64,000 bases of DNA. Source: Megascapheus bottae. Lineage: Eukaryota > Chordata > Mammalia > Rodentia > Geomyidae. The notes under the pieces are model-generated. The model was not told where the DNA came from. It saw nothing but the letters and a program-made list of their open reading frames with translations, and did not search any database. This document shows positions 26,591 to 41,349 of the stretch, one piece after another (position 1 is the first letter of the stretch; each line of letters opens with the position of its first letter). A program made the position numbers and the translations under genes. Location: contig JANJXV010000048.1 in the NCBI GenBank assembly GCA_024803745.1, positions 797,001 to 861,000 on the forward strand, written 5' to 3'.

Positions 26591-28084
26591 CCCCTAACCC
26601 TAACCCTTAACCTAACCCTAACCCTAACACTAACCCTAACCTTTACCCTTATCTTAACTCTTAACATAAACCTAACCCTTACCCCTACCCTAACACTAAC
26701 CCTAACCCTAACCCTAACCCTAACCCTTGCCCTTACCCTAACCCTAACCCTAAACCTATCACTAACCCTAACCCTAACCTCAACAATTAACCTTACCCTA
26801 ACCCTAACCCTAAACCTTACCCTTACCCTCACCCTAAACTTAAACCTAACCCTAACCCTAACCCTAACTCTAAACTTAACCCTATCCCTAACCCTAACCC
26901 TCGCCCTTACCCTAACCCTAACCCTAAACCTATCACCAACTCTAACCTTAACCCTAACCCTTACCCTTAATCTAAACCTAACCCTAAACCTAACCCTAAC
27001 CCTAACCCTAACCCCTAACCCTAACCCTAACCCTAATCCTTACCCTTAACCTAACCCTAACACTAACCCTAACACTTACCCTTACTCTAAACCCTACCCT
27101 ATCCCTAACCCTAACCCTAACCCTTACCCTATCCCTAACCCTAACCCAAAACCTTACCCTTACCGTAAACCTAAACCTAAACCTTACCCTAAACGTAACC
27201 CTAACCCTAACCCTAACCATTACCCTTATCTTAACTCTTACCCTATACCTAACCCTCACCCCTACCCTAACACTAACCCTAACCCTAACCCTAACCCTAA
27301 CCCTTGCCCTTACCCTAACCCTAACCCTAAACCTATCACTAACCCTAACCCTAACCCTAACCCTTAACCTTAACCTAACCCTAACCCTAACCATAACCTT
27401 AACCCAACTCTAAACCTAACCCTAGTCCTAACTCTAACCCTTACCCTAACCCTAGCCCTAAACCTTACCCTAACCCCAACCCTAACCCTTACCCTAACCC
27501 TAACCATAATCCTAACCCTAACCCTTACCCTTACCCTAACACTAACCCTAAACCTAACCCTAAACCTAACTCTAACCCTAACCTTAACCCTAACCCTTAT
27601 CCTTACCCTAATCCTAACCCTAAACCTAACCCTAACCCTAAACCTAACCCTTGCCCTTACTCTAACCCTAACTCTAAACCTAACCCTAACCATTACCCTA
27701 ACACTAACCCTAACCCTAACGCTTACCCTTACCCTAACCCTAACCCTAACCCTAACCCTTACCCGTACCCTAAACCTAACCCTAACCCTAACCCTTACCC
27801 TTACCGTTACCCTAACACTAACCCTAACCCTAACCCTAAACCTAACCCTAACCCTACCCCTAACCTTACCCTTTCCCTAACCCTAACCCTAAACCTAACC
27901 CTTACCCTTACCCTAACCCTAAACCTAACCTTAAACCTAAACCTAACCCTAACCTTAACCCTAACCTTAACCCAACCCTAACGCTAACCTAACCCTTACT
28001 CTTACCCTAACCCTAACCGTAACCTTATCCCAACCCTAAACCTAACCCTAACCCTTACCCTACACTAACCCTAACCCTAATTCT
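26591..28084. repeat. Mosaic hexamer region
   Basis: Hexamer variants with short internal echoes: the CCCTTGCCCTTACCC, CCTATCAC and CTCAACAATTAACC strings occur near 26725-26785 and partly again near 27300-27350. I could not assign a regular period, and no gene is visible. Confidence 0.5.
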
Positions 28085-29242
28085 TACCCTAACCCTAACC
28101 CTATCCCTAACCCTTACTTTTTCCCTAACCCAAACCCTAACCCTTACCTTTACCCTAACCCTAAACCTGACCCTAAACCTAACCCTAACCCTAACACTAA
28201 CCCGAAGCTTAAACCTAACCCAAACCCTAACCCTAGCCCTAACCCGCAACTTTCCCTAACCATAACCCTAAACCTAACACTAACCCTAACCCTAACCCTA
28301 CCCTTACCCTTACCCTAACCCTAACCCTTCACCTAACCCTAACCCTAACCCTAACACCTAACCCTAAACCTAACCCTTACCCTTACCCTAACCCTAAACC
28401 TAACTCTGACCCTTACCATTACCCTAACCCTAACCCTAACCTTAACCCCAACCCTAAACCTAACCCTAACCCTAACCCAAACCCTAGGCCTAACACTTAC
28501 CCTTAACCTAACCCTAACCCTAACCCTAATGCTTACTCTTACCCTAACCCTAAACCTAACCCTCACCCTCACACTAACCCTAAACCTAACCGACAACCCT
28601 AACCCTCACACTAACCCCTAACCCTATAACAAACCATAACCATAACCCTTACCCTTTTTCTAACCCTACCCCTGACCCTAAAACTTATGCTTACCCTAAC
28701 CCCTCACTAACACTAACACTAACCCTAAACCTTCCCCTAACCCTAACCCTCACCTTAACCAGACCCTAACCCTTACCCTTACCCTAACCTTAAACCTAAC
28801 CCTAACCCTAACCCTTACCTTACACTAACCCTAACCCTAATCTTAACCCTAACACGAACCCTAACCCTAAACCTAACCTCAACCCTAACCCTTATCCTTA
28901 CCCTAACCCTAACCATAACCCTAACGCTAACCCTAACCCTAACCCAAAACCTAACCCTTACCCTTACGCTAACCCTAACCCTAAACCTAAACCTAACCCT
29001 AACCCTAACCCTAATCCTTACCCTAATCCTAACCCTAACCATAACCCTTACCCTAACCCTAATCCTTACCCTAATACTTACCCTAAACCTAACCCTACCC
29101 ATAACCCTTACCCTAACCCTAATCCTTACCCTAACCCTAACCCTAACCCTAACCCTTCCCCTAACCCTAACCCTAACCCTAACCCTACCCTAACCCTTAC
29201 CCTTACCCTAACCTTAAACCTAACCCTAACCCTAACTCTAAC
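28085..29242. repeat. 1.16 kb block duplicated 27 kb away, copy 1
   Basis: Collinear with 55107-56264 at an offset of 27021-27027. Anchors are CCCGAAGCTTAAACC (near 28201), CCCGCAACTTTCCC (28242), CACGAACCC (near 28853) and CTACCCATAACCC (near 29095). Both edges are abrupt. It includes one copy of the GCCAACCC module, here as GACAACCC. Confidence 0.85.
28592..28715. repeat. GCCAACCC/TTTTC module, copy 1
   Basis: Starts GACAACCCTAACCCTCACAC here (GCC in most others), followed by CCATAACCATAACCC, CCCTTTTTCTAACCC and AAACTTATGCTTACCC. This order recurs seven times in the right half of the window. Confidence 0.8.
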
Positions 29243-30778
29243 CCTTACCCTTACATTAACCCTAACCCTAAACTTAACCCTAACCCTAACCCTAACCCTA
29301 AACCTAACCTTAATCCTAAACCTTATCCTTACCCTAACCCTAACCATAACCCTAACCCTAAGCCTAAACCTAACCCTAAACCTAACCCTTACCCTTACCC
29401 TTACTCGAACCATAACCCGAAACCTAACCGTAACCCTTACCCTAACCCTAACCCTAACCCTAATCCTAACACTAACCCTAAACCTAACCGCCAACCCTAA
29501 CCCTCACACTAACCCCTAACCCTAACCCTAACCATAACCATAACTCTTACCCTTTTCCTAACCCTACCCCTAACCCTAAAACTTACGCTTACCCTAACCC
29601 CTCCCTAACCCTAACCCTAATCCTAACACTTCCCCTAACCCTAATCCTAACCCTAACCCGACCCTAACCCTTACCCTTACCCTAACCTTAAACCTAACCC
29701 TAACCCTAACCCTTACCTTACATTAACCATAACCCTAATCTTAACCCTAACACGAACCCTAATTCTAACCCTAAACCTAACCTTAACCCTTACCCTTATC
29801 CTTACCCTAACCCTAACCATAACCCTAACTTAAGCCTAACCCTTACCCAAAACCTAACCCTTACCCTTACGCTAACCCTAACCCTAAACCTAACCGTAAA
29901 CCTTATCCTAACCCTAACACTAACCCAAACTCTAACCTTAACTCTAACCCTTACCCTTACCCTAACCCTAACCCTAAACCTAACCCTAATCCTAACCCTA
30001 ATCCTTACCCTAATCCTAAACCTAACCCTAACCCTTACCCTAACACTAATCCTTACCCTAATCCTTACCCTAACCCTAACCCTAACCATAACACTTACCC
30101 TAACCCTTATCCTTACCCTAACCCCAACCCTAACCCTTCCCCTAACCCTAACCCTAACCCTAACCCTACCCTAACCCTTACCCTTACCCTAACCTTAAAG
30201 CTAACCCTAACATTAACCCTAACCCTTACCCTTATATTAACCCTAACCCTAACCTTAAACCTAACCCGAACCCTAACCCTAAACCTAAACCTAACCTTAA
30301 TCCTAACCCTTATCCTTACCCTAACCCTAACCATAACCCTAACCCTAAGCCTAACCCTAAACCTAAACCTAACTCTTACCCTTACCCTTACGCGAACCCT
30401 AACCCGAAACCTAACCGTAACCCTTACCCTAACCCTAACCCTAACCCTAACTCTATATCTAACCCTAACCATAACCCTAACCCTAACCCTAACCCTAACA
30501 CTTACCCTAACTCTAACCCTAACCATTGCCCTTACCCTAACCCTAACCATAAACTTAACCCCAACCCTAAACCTAACCCTAAACCTAACCCTTACCCTAA
30601 CACTTACCCTAACCCTAACCGTAACCCTAATCCTTATCCTAACCCTAACTCTAACCCTAAAACTTACCCTAACCCTAACCCTAACCTTAACACTTAACCT
30701 TACCCTAACACTAACCCTAACCCTAACACTTACCCTAACCCTAACCCTTACCCTAACCCTAAACCTAACCCTTACCAT
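29126..30778. repeat. Local duplication with 981 bp spacing
   Basis: CTTCCCCTAACCC followed by CCCTACCCTAACC occurs near 29155 and 30136. The downstream series through the CGAAACCTAACCGTAACCC string (near 29420 and 30406) is repeated. The second copy is longer on its right side. Related sequence occurs at 53600-54300 and 63240-63700. Confidence 0.7.
29490..29610. repeat. GCCAACCC/TTTTC module, copy 2
   Basis: Same order of rare variants as copy 1, including CTTACCCTTTTCCTAACC and AAACTTACGCTTACCC. Confidence 0.8.
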
Positions 30779-32640
30779 AAGCCTAACCCTAACACTAACC
30801 CTATCCTCTAACCCTAACCCTTACCCTAACCCTAACCCTAACGCTTACCCTTACCCTAAGCTTAAACCTAACTCTAACCCTAACCCAAACCCTAACCCTT
30901 ACCCTAACCCTAACCCTAACCCTTACCCTAACCCTAACCCTAACCCTAACATTAAACCTAACCCTAACCCTAACCCTAACCATAACCCTAACCCTTACCC
31001 TTACCCTAACCCTAAACTTAAACCTAACCCTAACCCTAACCCTAACTCTAAACTTAACCCTATCCCTAACCCTAACCCTCGCCCTTACCCTAACCCTAAC
31101 CCTAAACCTATCACTAACCCTAACCCTAACCCTAACCCTTACCCTTAACCTAAAGCTAACCCTAAACCTAAACCTAACCCTAACCCTAACCCTAAACCTA
31201 ACCCCTAACCCTAACCCTAAACCTAATCCTTACCCTTATCCTAACCCTAACACTTACCCTAACACTTACCCTTACCCTAAACCCTACCCTATCCCCAACC
31301 CTAACCCTAAACCTTACCCTAACCCTAACCCTAACCCTCAACTTTACCCTTACCCTAAACCTAACCCTAAACCTTACCCTAAACCTAACCCTAACCCCTA
31401 CCCTAACACTAAACCTAACCCTAACCCTAACCCTAAACCTAACCCTAACACATACCCTTACCCTAACTCTAACCCTAACCTTAACTGTAACCCTAAACCT
31501 AACCCTAAGCCTAACCCTATCCCATACCCAAACCCTAACCCTAACCCTAACCCTATCCCATACCCAAACCCTAACCCTAACCCTAACCCTTACCCTCACC
31601 CTAACCCTAACCCTAACCTTAATCCAACCTTAAACCTAACCCAAACGCTAACCCTAAACCTAACCCATACCCTTACCCTAACCCTAGCGCTAAACCTAAC
31701 CCTAACCCTAACCCTTACCCTAACCATAACCCTAAACCTAACCCTAACACTTACCCTAACCCTACCCCTAACCATTACCCTTATCCCAACCCTAACTCTT
31801 ACCCTATCCCTAACCCTAACCCTAACCCTAACCCTTACCCTAACCCTAACTCTAACCCTTAAACTTACCCTAACCCTAACCCTAACCTTAACACTTAAAC
31901 TTACCCTAACCCTAACAATAATCCTAACCCTTACCTAACCCTAACCCTAAACGTAACACTTACCCTAACCTAACCCTAACCCTTACCTTAATCCTAACCC
32001 TAACACTAACCCTAACCCCTAACCCTAACCCGTAACCTAACCCTAACTCTAACCCTAATCCTAACTCTTACCCTTACCCTAACCATAAACCTAACTCTAA
32101 CCCTAACCGAAACCCTAACCCTTACCCTAACCCTAACCCTAACCCTAACTCTTACACTAACCCTAACCCTAACCCTAAACTTCAACCTAACCCGAACCCT
32201 AACCATACCCCTAACCCTTACCCTTAACCTAACCCTAACCCTAAACCTAACCCTAAGCCTAACTCTAAAATTAACCCTATCCCTAACCCTAAACCTCGAC
32301 CTTACCCTAACCCTAACCCTAAACCTATCACTAACCCTAACCCTAACCCTAACCCTAACCCTTATCCTTACCCTAAACCTAACCCTAAACCTAACCCTAA
32401 CCCTAACCCTAACGCCTAACCCTAACCCTAACCCTAATACTTACCCTTATCCTTACCCTAACACTAACCCTAACCCTAACCCTAAACCTTACCCTAAACC
32501 TAACCATAACCCGTACCCTAAACCTAACCCTAACCCTAACCCTAACCCTAGCCCTTACCCTTATCTTAACTCTTACCCTAAACCTAACCCTTACCCCTAC
32601 CTTAACATTAAACCTAACCCTAACCCTAAACATAACCCTA
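30779..32640. repeat. Mosaic hexamer region left of the 2.9 kb array
   Basis: Hexamer variants only. Near 31540 a short pair of CCCTATCCCATACCCAAACC strings sits 42 bp apart. No long partner was assigned and no gene is visible. Confidence 0.5.
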
Positions 32641-35537
32641 GCCCTTACCCTAACCATAACACTAAACCTAACCCTAACACATACCCTTACCCTAACTCTA
32701 ACCCTAACCTTAACCGTAACCCTAAACCTAACCCTAACCCTAACCCTAACCCATACCCAAACCCTAACCCTACCATAACCCTTACCCTAACCCTAACCCT
32801 AACCTTAACCCAACCCTAAACCTAACCCTAATCCTTACCCTAACCCTAACACTAACCCTAACCCTAAGCCTAACACTTACCCTTACCCTAACCCTAACTC
32901 TAACCCTAACGCTTACACTTAACCTAACCCTAAACCTAACCCTAACCTTAACCCTAACCCTAAACCTAACCTCTAAAACCGAACCCTAACCGTACCCCTA
33001 ACCCTAACCCTAACCATAATCATAACCCTTACCCTGATCCTAACCCTACGCCTAACCCTAAAACTTACCTTACCCTAACCAAAAACCTAACCCTAACCCT
33101 AACCCTAACCCTTCCTCTAACCCTATCCCTAACCCTAAACCTAACCGTAACCCTTACCCTTACCCTAACCCTAACACTAACCCTAAAACTTACCCTAACC
33201 CTAACCATAACCTTAACACTTAACCTTACCCTAACACTAACCCTAACACTAACCCTTACCCTAACCCTAACCCTAACCCTAACCCTAACCCTAACCCTAA
33301 CCCTAACCCTTACCCTAACCCTAACTCTAACCCTTAAACTTACCCTAACCCTAACCCTAACCTTAACACTTAAACTTACCCTAACCCTAACAATAATCCT
33401 AACCCTTACCTAACCCTAACCCTAACCGTAACACTTACCCTAACCTATCCCTAACCCTTACCTTAATCCTAACCCTAACACTAACCCTAATCCTAACTCT
33501 TACCCTTACCCTAACCCTAAAACTAACTCTAACCCTAACCGAAACCCTAACCCTTACCCTAACCCTAACCCTAACTGTTACACTAATCCTAACCCTAACC
33601 CTAAACACTTAACCTTACCCTAACACTAACCCTAACACTAACCCTTACCCTAACCCTAACCCTAACCCTAAAACTTACCCTAACCCTAACCCTAACCCTA
33701 ACCGTAACCCTTACCATAAACCTAACACTAAACCTAACCCTAACCCTTACCCTAATCCTAACCCTAACACTAATTCTAACCCCTAACCCTAACCCTTAAC
33801 CAAATCCTAACACTAAACCTAATCCTAACCCTTATCCTTAACCTTACCCTAACCCTACCACTTACCCTAACCCTAACGCCAACCCTAACCTTAAACATAA
33901 CCTAATATTAACCTTAACCCTAACCCTTACCCTTACCCTAACCCTAACCCTAAACCTAACCCTAACCCTAACCCTAACTCCAAACTTAACCCTATACCTA
34001 AACCTAAGCCAAGCCCTTACCTTAACCCTAACCCTAAACCTATCACTAATCCTAACCGTAACCCTAACCATTACCGTTACCCTAAACCTAACCCTAACCC
34101 TAATCCTAACCCTAAACCCTAACCCTAACCCTAACCCTAATCCTTACCCTTATCCTAACCCTAACACTAACCCTAACACTTACCCTTACCCTAAACCCTA
34201 CACTATCCCTAACCCTAACCCTAACCCTTACCCTAACCCTAACCTTAACCCTAAACCTTACCCTTACCCTAAACCTAACCCTAACCCTTACCCTAAACCT
34301 AACCCTAAACCTAACCCTAACCCTTACCCTCATCTTAACACTAACCCTAAACCTAACTCATCCCCTACCCTAACGCTAACCCTAAACCTAATCCTAACCC
34401 TAATCCAAACCCTAGCACATACTCTTACCCTAACCCTAACCCTAACCCATACCCTAACCCTAACCCTAATCCTAACCCTTACCCTTACCCTAACCCTAAC
34501 CCTAACCTTAACCCAACCAAAACCTGACATTAACCCTAACCCTAACGCTAACCCTTACCCTTACCCTAACCCTGGCACTAAACCTAACCCTAACCCTAAC
34601 CCTAACTCTTACCCTAACCCTAACCCTAATCCTAAACCTAACCCTTACCGTTACCCTAACCCTAACCCTAACCCAAACCTAACCCTAACCCTAACACTAA
34701 CCTAAACCCTAACCCTTATCATTACCCTAACCCTAACCCTAACCATAACCATAAACCTAACCCTCAACCTACACCTAACCCTAACCCTTACCCTTACCCT
34801 AACCCTAAACCTAACCTTAACCCTAAACCTAACCTTAACCCTTACCCTAACCCTAACTCTGAACCTAAACCGAACCTTAACCCTATCCCTAACCCTAACC
34901 CTAACCTAATCCCATACTTAATGCTAACTCTAACCCTAAAACTAACCCTTACCCTAAACCTAACCCTAACCCTAACCTTTACCCTTCCCCTAACCGTAAC
35001 GCTCAACCTAACCGTAACCCTAACCCTAAACCTAACGCCTAACCCTAACCCTAACCGAAACCCTTACCTTACCCTAACCCTAACCCTAAACCTAAACCTT
35101 ACCCTTACCTTTACCCTAACCCTAACCTTAACCCAACCCTAACCCTAAACCTTACCCTTACCCTACCACTAACACTAACCCTAATCCTTACCCTAAACCT
35201 AAGCCTATCCCTAAACCTTACCCTTTCCCTAACTCTAACCCTAACCCTAACCCTTACCCTAACCCTAACCCTAAACCTAACCCTAAACCTAACAATAACC
35301 ATAACCCTAACCCTAACCTTAAACCTAACCCAAACCCTAACCCTAACCCTAACCCGTACCTTTCCCTAACCCTAACCCTAAACCTAACCCTATCCCTAAC
35401 CCTAACCCTGACCCTTACCCTTACCCTAACCCTAACCCTACACCTAACCCTAACCCTAACCATAACCCTAACACCTAACCCTAACCCTAACCATAACCCT
35501 AACCCTTACCCTTACCCTAACCCTAACCCTAACCCTA
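32641..35537. repeat. 2.9 kb higher-order unit, copy 1 of 4
   Basis: Begins at GCCCTTACCCTAACCATAAC, which recurs at 35538, 38447 and 41350. Interior anchors at 33862, 36771, 39680 and 42583 recur at 2909, 2909 and 2903 bp. Copy-specific differences include CTGATCC preceded by CCCTTACC rather than CTTACA (near 33023), AACTGTTACAC (near 33573) and CTAATCCAAACC (near 34401). Confidence 0.93.
33259..33310 (-). repeat. Long perfect hexamer run inside copy 1 of the 2.9 kb array
   Basis: About eight perfect CCCTAA units plus CCCT, the longest pure run I noticed. The same place in copies 2-4 is interrupted by AAACCTAACCCTAAAACTTACC (near 36170, 39075 and 41980), so the purity is specific to copy 1. 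Confidence 0.7.
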
Positions 35538-38446
35538 GCCCTTACCCTAACCATAACACTAAACCTAACCTTAACACATACCCTTACCCTAACTCTAACC
35601 CTAACCTTAACCGTAACCCTAAACCTAACCCTCACCCTAACCCTAACCCATACTCAAACCCTAACCCTACCATAACCCTTACCCTAACCCTAACCCTAAC
35701 CTTAACCCAACCCTAAACCTAACCCTAATCCTTACCCTAACCCTAACACTAACCCTAACCCTAAGCCTAACACTTACCCTTACCCTAACCCTAACTCTAA
35801 CCCTAACGCTTACACTTAACCTAACCCTAAACCTAACCCTAACCTTAACCCTAACCCTAAACCTAACCTCTAAAACCTAACCCTAACCGTACCCCTAACC
35901 CTAACCCTAACCATAATCATAAATCTTACACTGATCCTAACCCTACGCCTAACCCTAAAACTTACCTTACCCTAACCAAAAACCTAACCCTAACCCTAAC
36001 CCTAACCCTTCCTCTAACCCTATCCCTAACCCTAAACCTAACCGTAACCCTTACCCTTACCCTAACCCTAACACTAACCCTAAAACTTACCCTAACCCTA
36101 ACCATAACCTTAACACTTAACCTTACCCTAACACTAACCCTAACACTAACCCTTACCCTAACCCTAAACCTAACCCTAAAACTTACCCTAAAACTTACCC
36201 TAACCCTAACCCTAACCCTTACCCTAACCCTAACTCTAACCCTTAAACTTACCCTAACCCTAACCCTAACCTTAACACTTAAACTTACCCTAACCCTAAC
36301 AATAATCCTAACACTTACCTAACCCTAACCCTAACCGTAACACTTACCCTAACCTAACCCTAACCCTTAACTTAATCCTAACCCTAACACTAACCCTAAT
36401 CCTAACTCTTACCCTTACCCTAACCCTAAACCTAACTCTAACCCTAACCGAAACCCTAACCCTTACCCTAACCCTAACCCTAACTCTTACACTAACCCTA
36501 ACCCTAACCCTAAACACTTAATCTTACCCTAACACTAACCCTAACACTAACCCTTACCCTAACCCTAACCCTAACCCTAAAACTTACCCTAACCCTAACC
36601 CTAACCCTAACCGTAACCCTTACCATAAACCTAACACTAAACCTAACCCTAACCCTTACCCTAATCCTAACCCTAACACTAATTCTAACCCCTAACCCTA
36701 ACCCTTAACCAAATCCTAACACTAAACCTAATCCTAACCCTTATCCTTAACCTTACCCTAACCCTACCACTTACCCTAACCCTAACGCCAACCCTAACCT
36801 TAAACATAACCTAATATTAACCTTAACCCTAACCCTTACCCTTACCCTAACCCTAACCCTAAACCTAACCCTAACCCTAACCCTAACTCCAAACTTAACC
36901 CTATACCTAAACCTAAGCCAAGCCCTTACCTTAACCCTAACCCTAAACCTATCACTAATCCTAACCGTAACCCTAACCATTACCGTTACCCTAAACCTAA
37001 CCCTAACCCTAATCCTAACCCTAAACCCTAACCCTAACCCTAACCCTAATCCTTACCCTTATCCTAACCCTAACACTAACCCTAACACTTACCCTTACCC
37101 TAAACCCTACACTATCCCTAACCCTAACCCTAACCCTTACCCTAACCCTAACCTTAACCCTAAACCTTACCCTTACCCTAAACCTAACCCTAACCCTTAC
37201 CCTAAACCTAACCCTAAACCTAACCCTAACCCTTACCCTCATCTTAACACTAACCCTAAACCTAACTCATCCCCTACCCTAACGCTAACCCTAAACCTAA
37301 TACTAACCCTAATCCTAACCCTAGCACATACTCTTACCCTAACCCTAACCCTAACCCATACCCTAACCCTAACCCTAATCCTAACCCTTACCCTTACCCT
37401 AACCCTAACCCTAACCTTAACCCAACCAAAACCTGACATTAACCCTAACCCTAACGCTAACCCTTACCCTTACCCTAACCCTGGCACTAAACCTAACCCT
37501 AACCCTAACCCTAACTCTTACCCTAACCCTAACCCTAATCCTAAACCTAACCCTTACCGTTACCCTAACCCTAACCCTAACCCAAACCTAACCCTAACCC
37601 TAACACTAACCTAAACCCTAACCCTTATCATTACCCTAACCCTAACCCTAACCATAACCATAAACCTAACCCTCAACCTACACCTAACCCTAACCCTTAC
37701 CCTTACCCTAACCCTAAACCTAACCTTAACCCTAAACCTAACCTTAACCCTTACCCTAACCCTAACTCTGAACCTAAACCGAACCTTAACCCTATCCCTA
37801 ACCCTAACCCTAACCTAACCCCATACTTAATGCTAACTCTAACCCTAAAACTAACCCTTACCCTAAACCTAACCCTAACCCTAACCTTTACCCTTCCCCT
37901 AACCGTAACGCTCAACCTAACCGTAACCCTAACCCTAAACCTAACGCCTAACCCTAACCCTAACCGAAACCCTTACCTTACCCTAACCCTAACCCTAAAC
38001 CTAAACCTTACCCTTACCTTTACCCTAACCCTAACCTTAACCCAACCCTAACCCTAAACCTTACCCTTACCCTACCACTAACACTAACCCTAATCCTTAC
38101 CCTAAACCTAAGCCTATCCCTAAACCTTACCCTTTCCCTAACTCTAACCCTAACCCTAACCCTTACCCTAACCCTAACCCTAAACCTAACCCTAAACCTA
38201 ACAATAACCATAACCCTAACCCTAACCTTAAACCTAACCCAAACCATAACCCTAACCCTAACCAGTACCTTTCCCTAACCCTAACCCTAAACCTAACCCT
38301 ATCCCTAACCCTAACCCTGACCCTTACCCTTACCCTAACCCTAACCCTACACCTAACCCTAACCCTAACCATAACCCTAACACCTAACCCTAACCCTAAC
38401 CATAACCCTAACCCTTACCCTTACCCTAACCCTAACCCTAACCCTA
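35538..38446. repeat. 2.9 kb higher-order unit, copy 2 of 4
   Basis: 2909 bp, nearly identical to copy 3. It shares AACCAGTACC near its right end (38258) with copy 3 (41167), where copies 1 and 4 read AACCCGTACC. It has a private variant ATAAATCTTACACTG near 35918. Confidence 0.93.
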
Positions 38447-41349
38447 GCCCTTACCCTAACCATAACACTAAACCTAACCTTAACACATACCCTTACCCTA
38501 ACTCTAACCCTAACCTTAACCGTAACCCTAAACCTAACCCTCACCCTAACCCTAACCCATACCCAAACCCTAACCCTACCATAACCCTTACCCTAACCCT
38601 AACCCTAACCTTAACCCAACCCTAAACCTAACCCTAATCCTTACCCTAACCCTAACACTAACCCTAACCCTAAGCCTAACACTTACCCTTACCCTAACCC
38701 TAACTCTAACCCTAACGCTTACACTTAACCTAACCCTAAACCTAACCCTAACCTTAACCCTAACCCTAAACCTAACCTCTAAAACCTAACCCTAACCGTA
38801 CCCCTAACCCTAACCCTAACCATGATCATAACCCTTACACTGATCCTAACCCTACGCCTAACCCTAAAACTTACCTTACCCTAACCAAAAACCTAACCCT
38901 AACCCTAACCCTAACCCTTCCTCTAACCCTATCCCTAACCCTAAACCTAACCGTAACCCTTACCCTTACCCTAACCCTAACACTAACCCTAAAACTTACC
39001 CTAACCCTAACCATAACCTTAACACTTAACCTTACCCTAACACTAACCCTAACACTAACCCTTACCCTAACCCTAAACCTAACCCTAAAACTTACCCTAA
39101 CCCTAACCCTAACCCTAACCCTAACCCTTACCCTAACCCTAACTCTAACCCTTAAACTTACCCTAACCCTAACCCTAACCTTAACACTTAAACTTACCCT
39201 AACCCTAACAATAATCCTAACACTTACCTAACCCTAACCCTAACCGTAACACTTACCCTAACCTAACCCTAACCCTTACCTTAATCCTAACCCTAACACT
39301 AACCCTAATCCTAACTCTTACCCTTACCCTAACCCTAAAACTAACTCTAACCCTAACCGAAACCCTAACCCTTACCCTAACCCTTACCCTAACTCTTACA
39401 CTAACCCTAACCCTAACCCTAAACACTTAATCTTACCCTAACACTAACCCTAACACTAACCCTTACCCTAACCCTAACCCTAACCCTAAAACTTACCCTA
39501 ACCCTAACCCTAACCCTAACCGTAACCCTTACCATAAACCTAACACTAAACCTAACCCTAACCCTTACCCTAATCCTAACCCTAACACTAATTCTAACCC
39601 CTAACCCTAACCCTTAACCAAATCCTAACACTAAACCTAATCCTAACCCTTATCCTTAACCTTACCCTAACCCTACCACTTACCCTAACCCTAACGCCAA
39701 CCCTAACCTTAAACATAACCTAATATTAACCTTAACCCTAACCCTTACCCTTACCCTAACCCTAACCCTAAACCTAACCCTAACCCTAACCCTAACTCCA
39801 AACTTAACCCTATACCTAAACCTAAGCCAAGCCCTTACCTTAACCCTAACCCTAAACCTATCACTAATCCTAACCGTAACCCTAACCATTACCGTTACCC
39901 TAAACCTAACCCTAACCCTAATCCTAACCCTAAACCCTAACCCTAACCCTAACCCTAATCCTTACCCTTATCCTAACCCTAACACTAACCCTAACACTTA
40001 CCCTTACCCTAAACCCTACACTATCCCTAACCCTAACCCTAACCCTTACCCTAACCCTAACCTTAACCCTAAACCTTACCCTTACCCTAAACCTAACCCT
40101 AACCCTTACCCTAAACCTAACCCTAAACCTAACCCTAACCCTTACCCTCATCTTAACACTAACCCTAAACCTAACTCATCCCCTACCCTAACGCTAACCC
40201 TAAACCTAATACTAACCCTAATCCTAACCCTAGCACATACTCTTACCCTAACCCTAACCCTAACCCATACCCTAACCCTAACCCTAATCCTAACCCTTAC
40301 CCTTACCCTAACCCTAACCCTAACCTTAACCCAACCAAAACCTGACATTAACCCTAACCCTAACGCTAACCCTTACCCTTACCCTAACCCTGGCACTAAA
40401 CCTAACCCTAACCCTAACCCTAACTCTTACCCTAACCCTAACCCTAATCCTAAACCTAACCCTTACCGTTACCCTAACCCTAACCCTAACCCAAACCTAA
40501 CCCTAACCCTAACACTAACCTAAACCCTAACCCTTATCATTACCCTAACCCTAACCCTAACCATAACCATAAACCTAACCCTCAACCTACACCTAACCCT
40601 AACCCTTACCCTTACCCTAACCCTAAACCTAACCTTAACCCTAAACCTAACCTTAACCCTTACCCTAACCCTAACTCTGAACCTAAACCGAACCTTAACC
40701 CTATCCCTAACCCTAACCCTAACCTAACCCCATACTTAATGCTAACTCTAACCCTAAAACTAACCCTTACCCTAAACCTAACCCTAACCCTAACCTTTAC
40801 CCTTCCCCTAACCGTAACGCTCAACCTAACCGTAACCCTAACCCTAAACCTAACGCCTAACCCTAACCCTAACCGAAACCCTTACCTTACCCTAACCCTA
40901 ACCCTAAACCTAAACCTTACCCTTACCTTTACCCTAACCCTAACCTTAACCCAACCCTAACCCTAAACCTTACCCTTACCCTACCACTAACACTAACCCT
41001 AATCCTTACCCTAAACCTAAGCCTATCCCTAAACCTTACCCTTTCCCTAACTCTAACCCTAACCCTAACCCTTACCCTAACCCTAACCCTAAACCTAACC
41101 CTAAACCTAACAATAACCATAACCCTAACCCTAACCTTAAACCTAACCCAAACCATAACCCTAACCCTAACCAGTACCTTTCCCTAACCCTAACCCTAAA
41201 CCTAACCCTATCCCTAACCCTAACCCTGACCCTTACCCTTACCCTAACCCTAACCCTACACCTAACCCTAACCCTAACCATAACCCTAACACCTAACCCT
41301 AACCCTAACCATAACCCTAACCCTTACCCTAACCCTAACCCTAACCCTA
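38447..41349. repeat. 2.9 kb higher-order unit, copy 3 of 4
   Basis: 2903 bp. It shares ACCATGATCATAACCC (38818) with copy 4 (41723), where copies 1 and 2 read ACCATAATCATAA. It also shares the substitution giving CCCTTACCCTAACTCTTAC (near 39378) with copy 4. The head resembles copy 4 and the tail resembles copy 2, as gene conversion or unequal exchange would leave. Confidence 0.93.
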
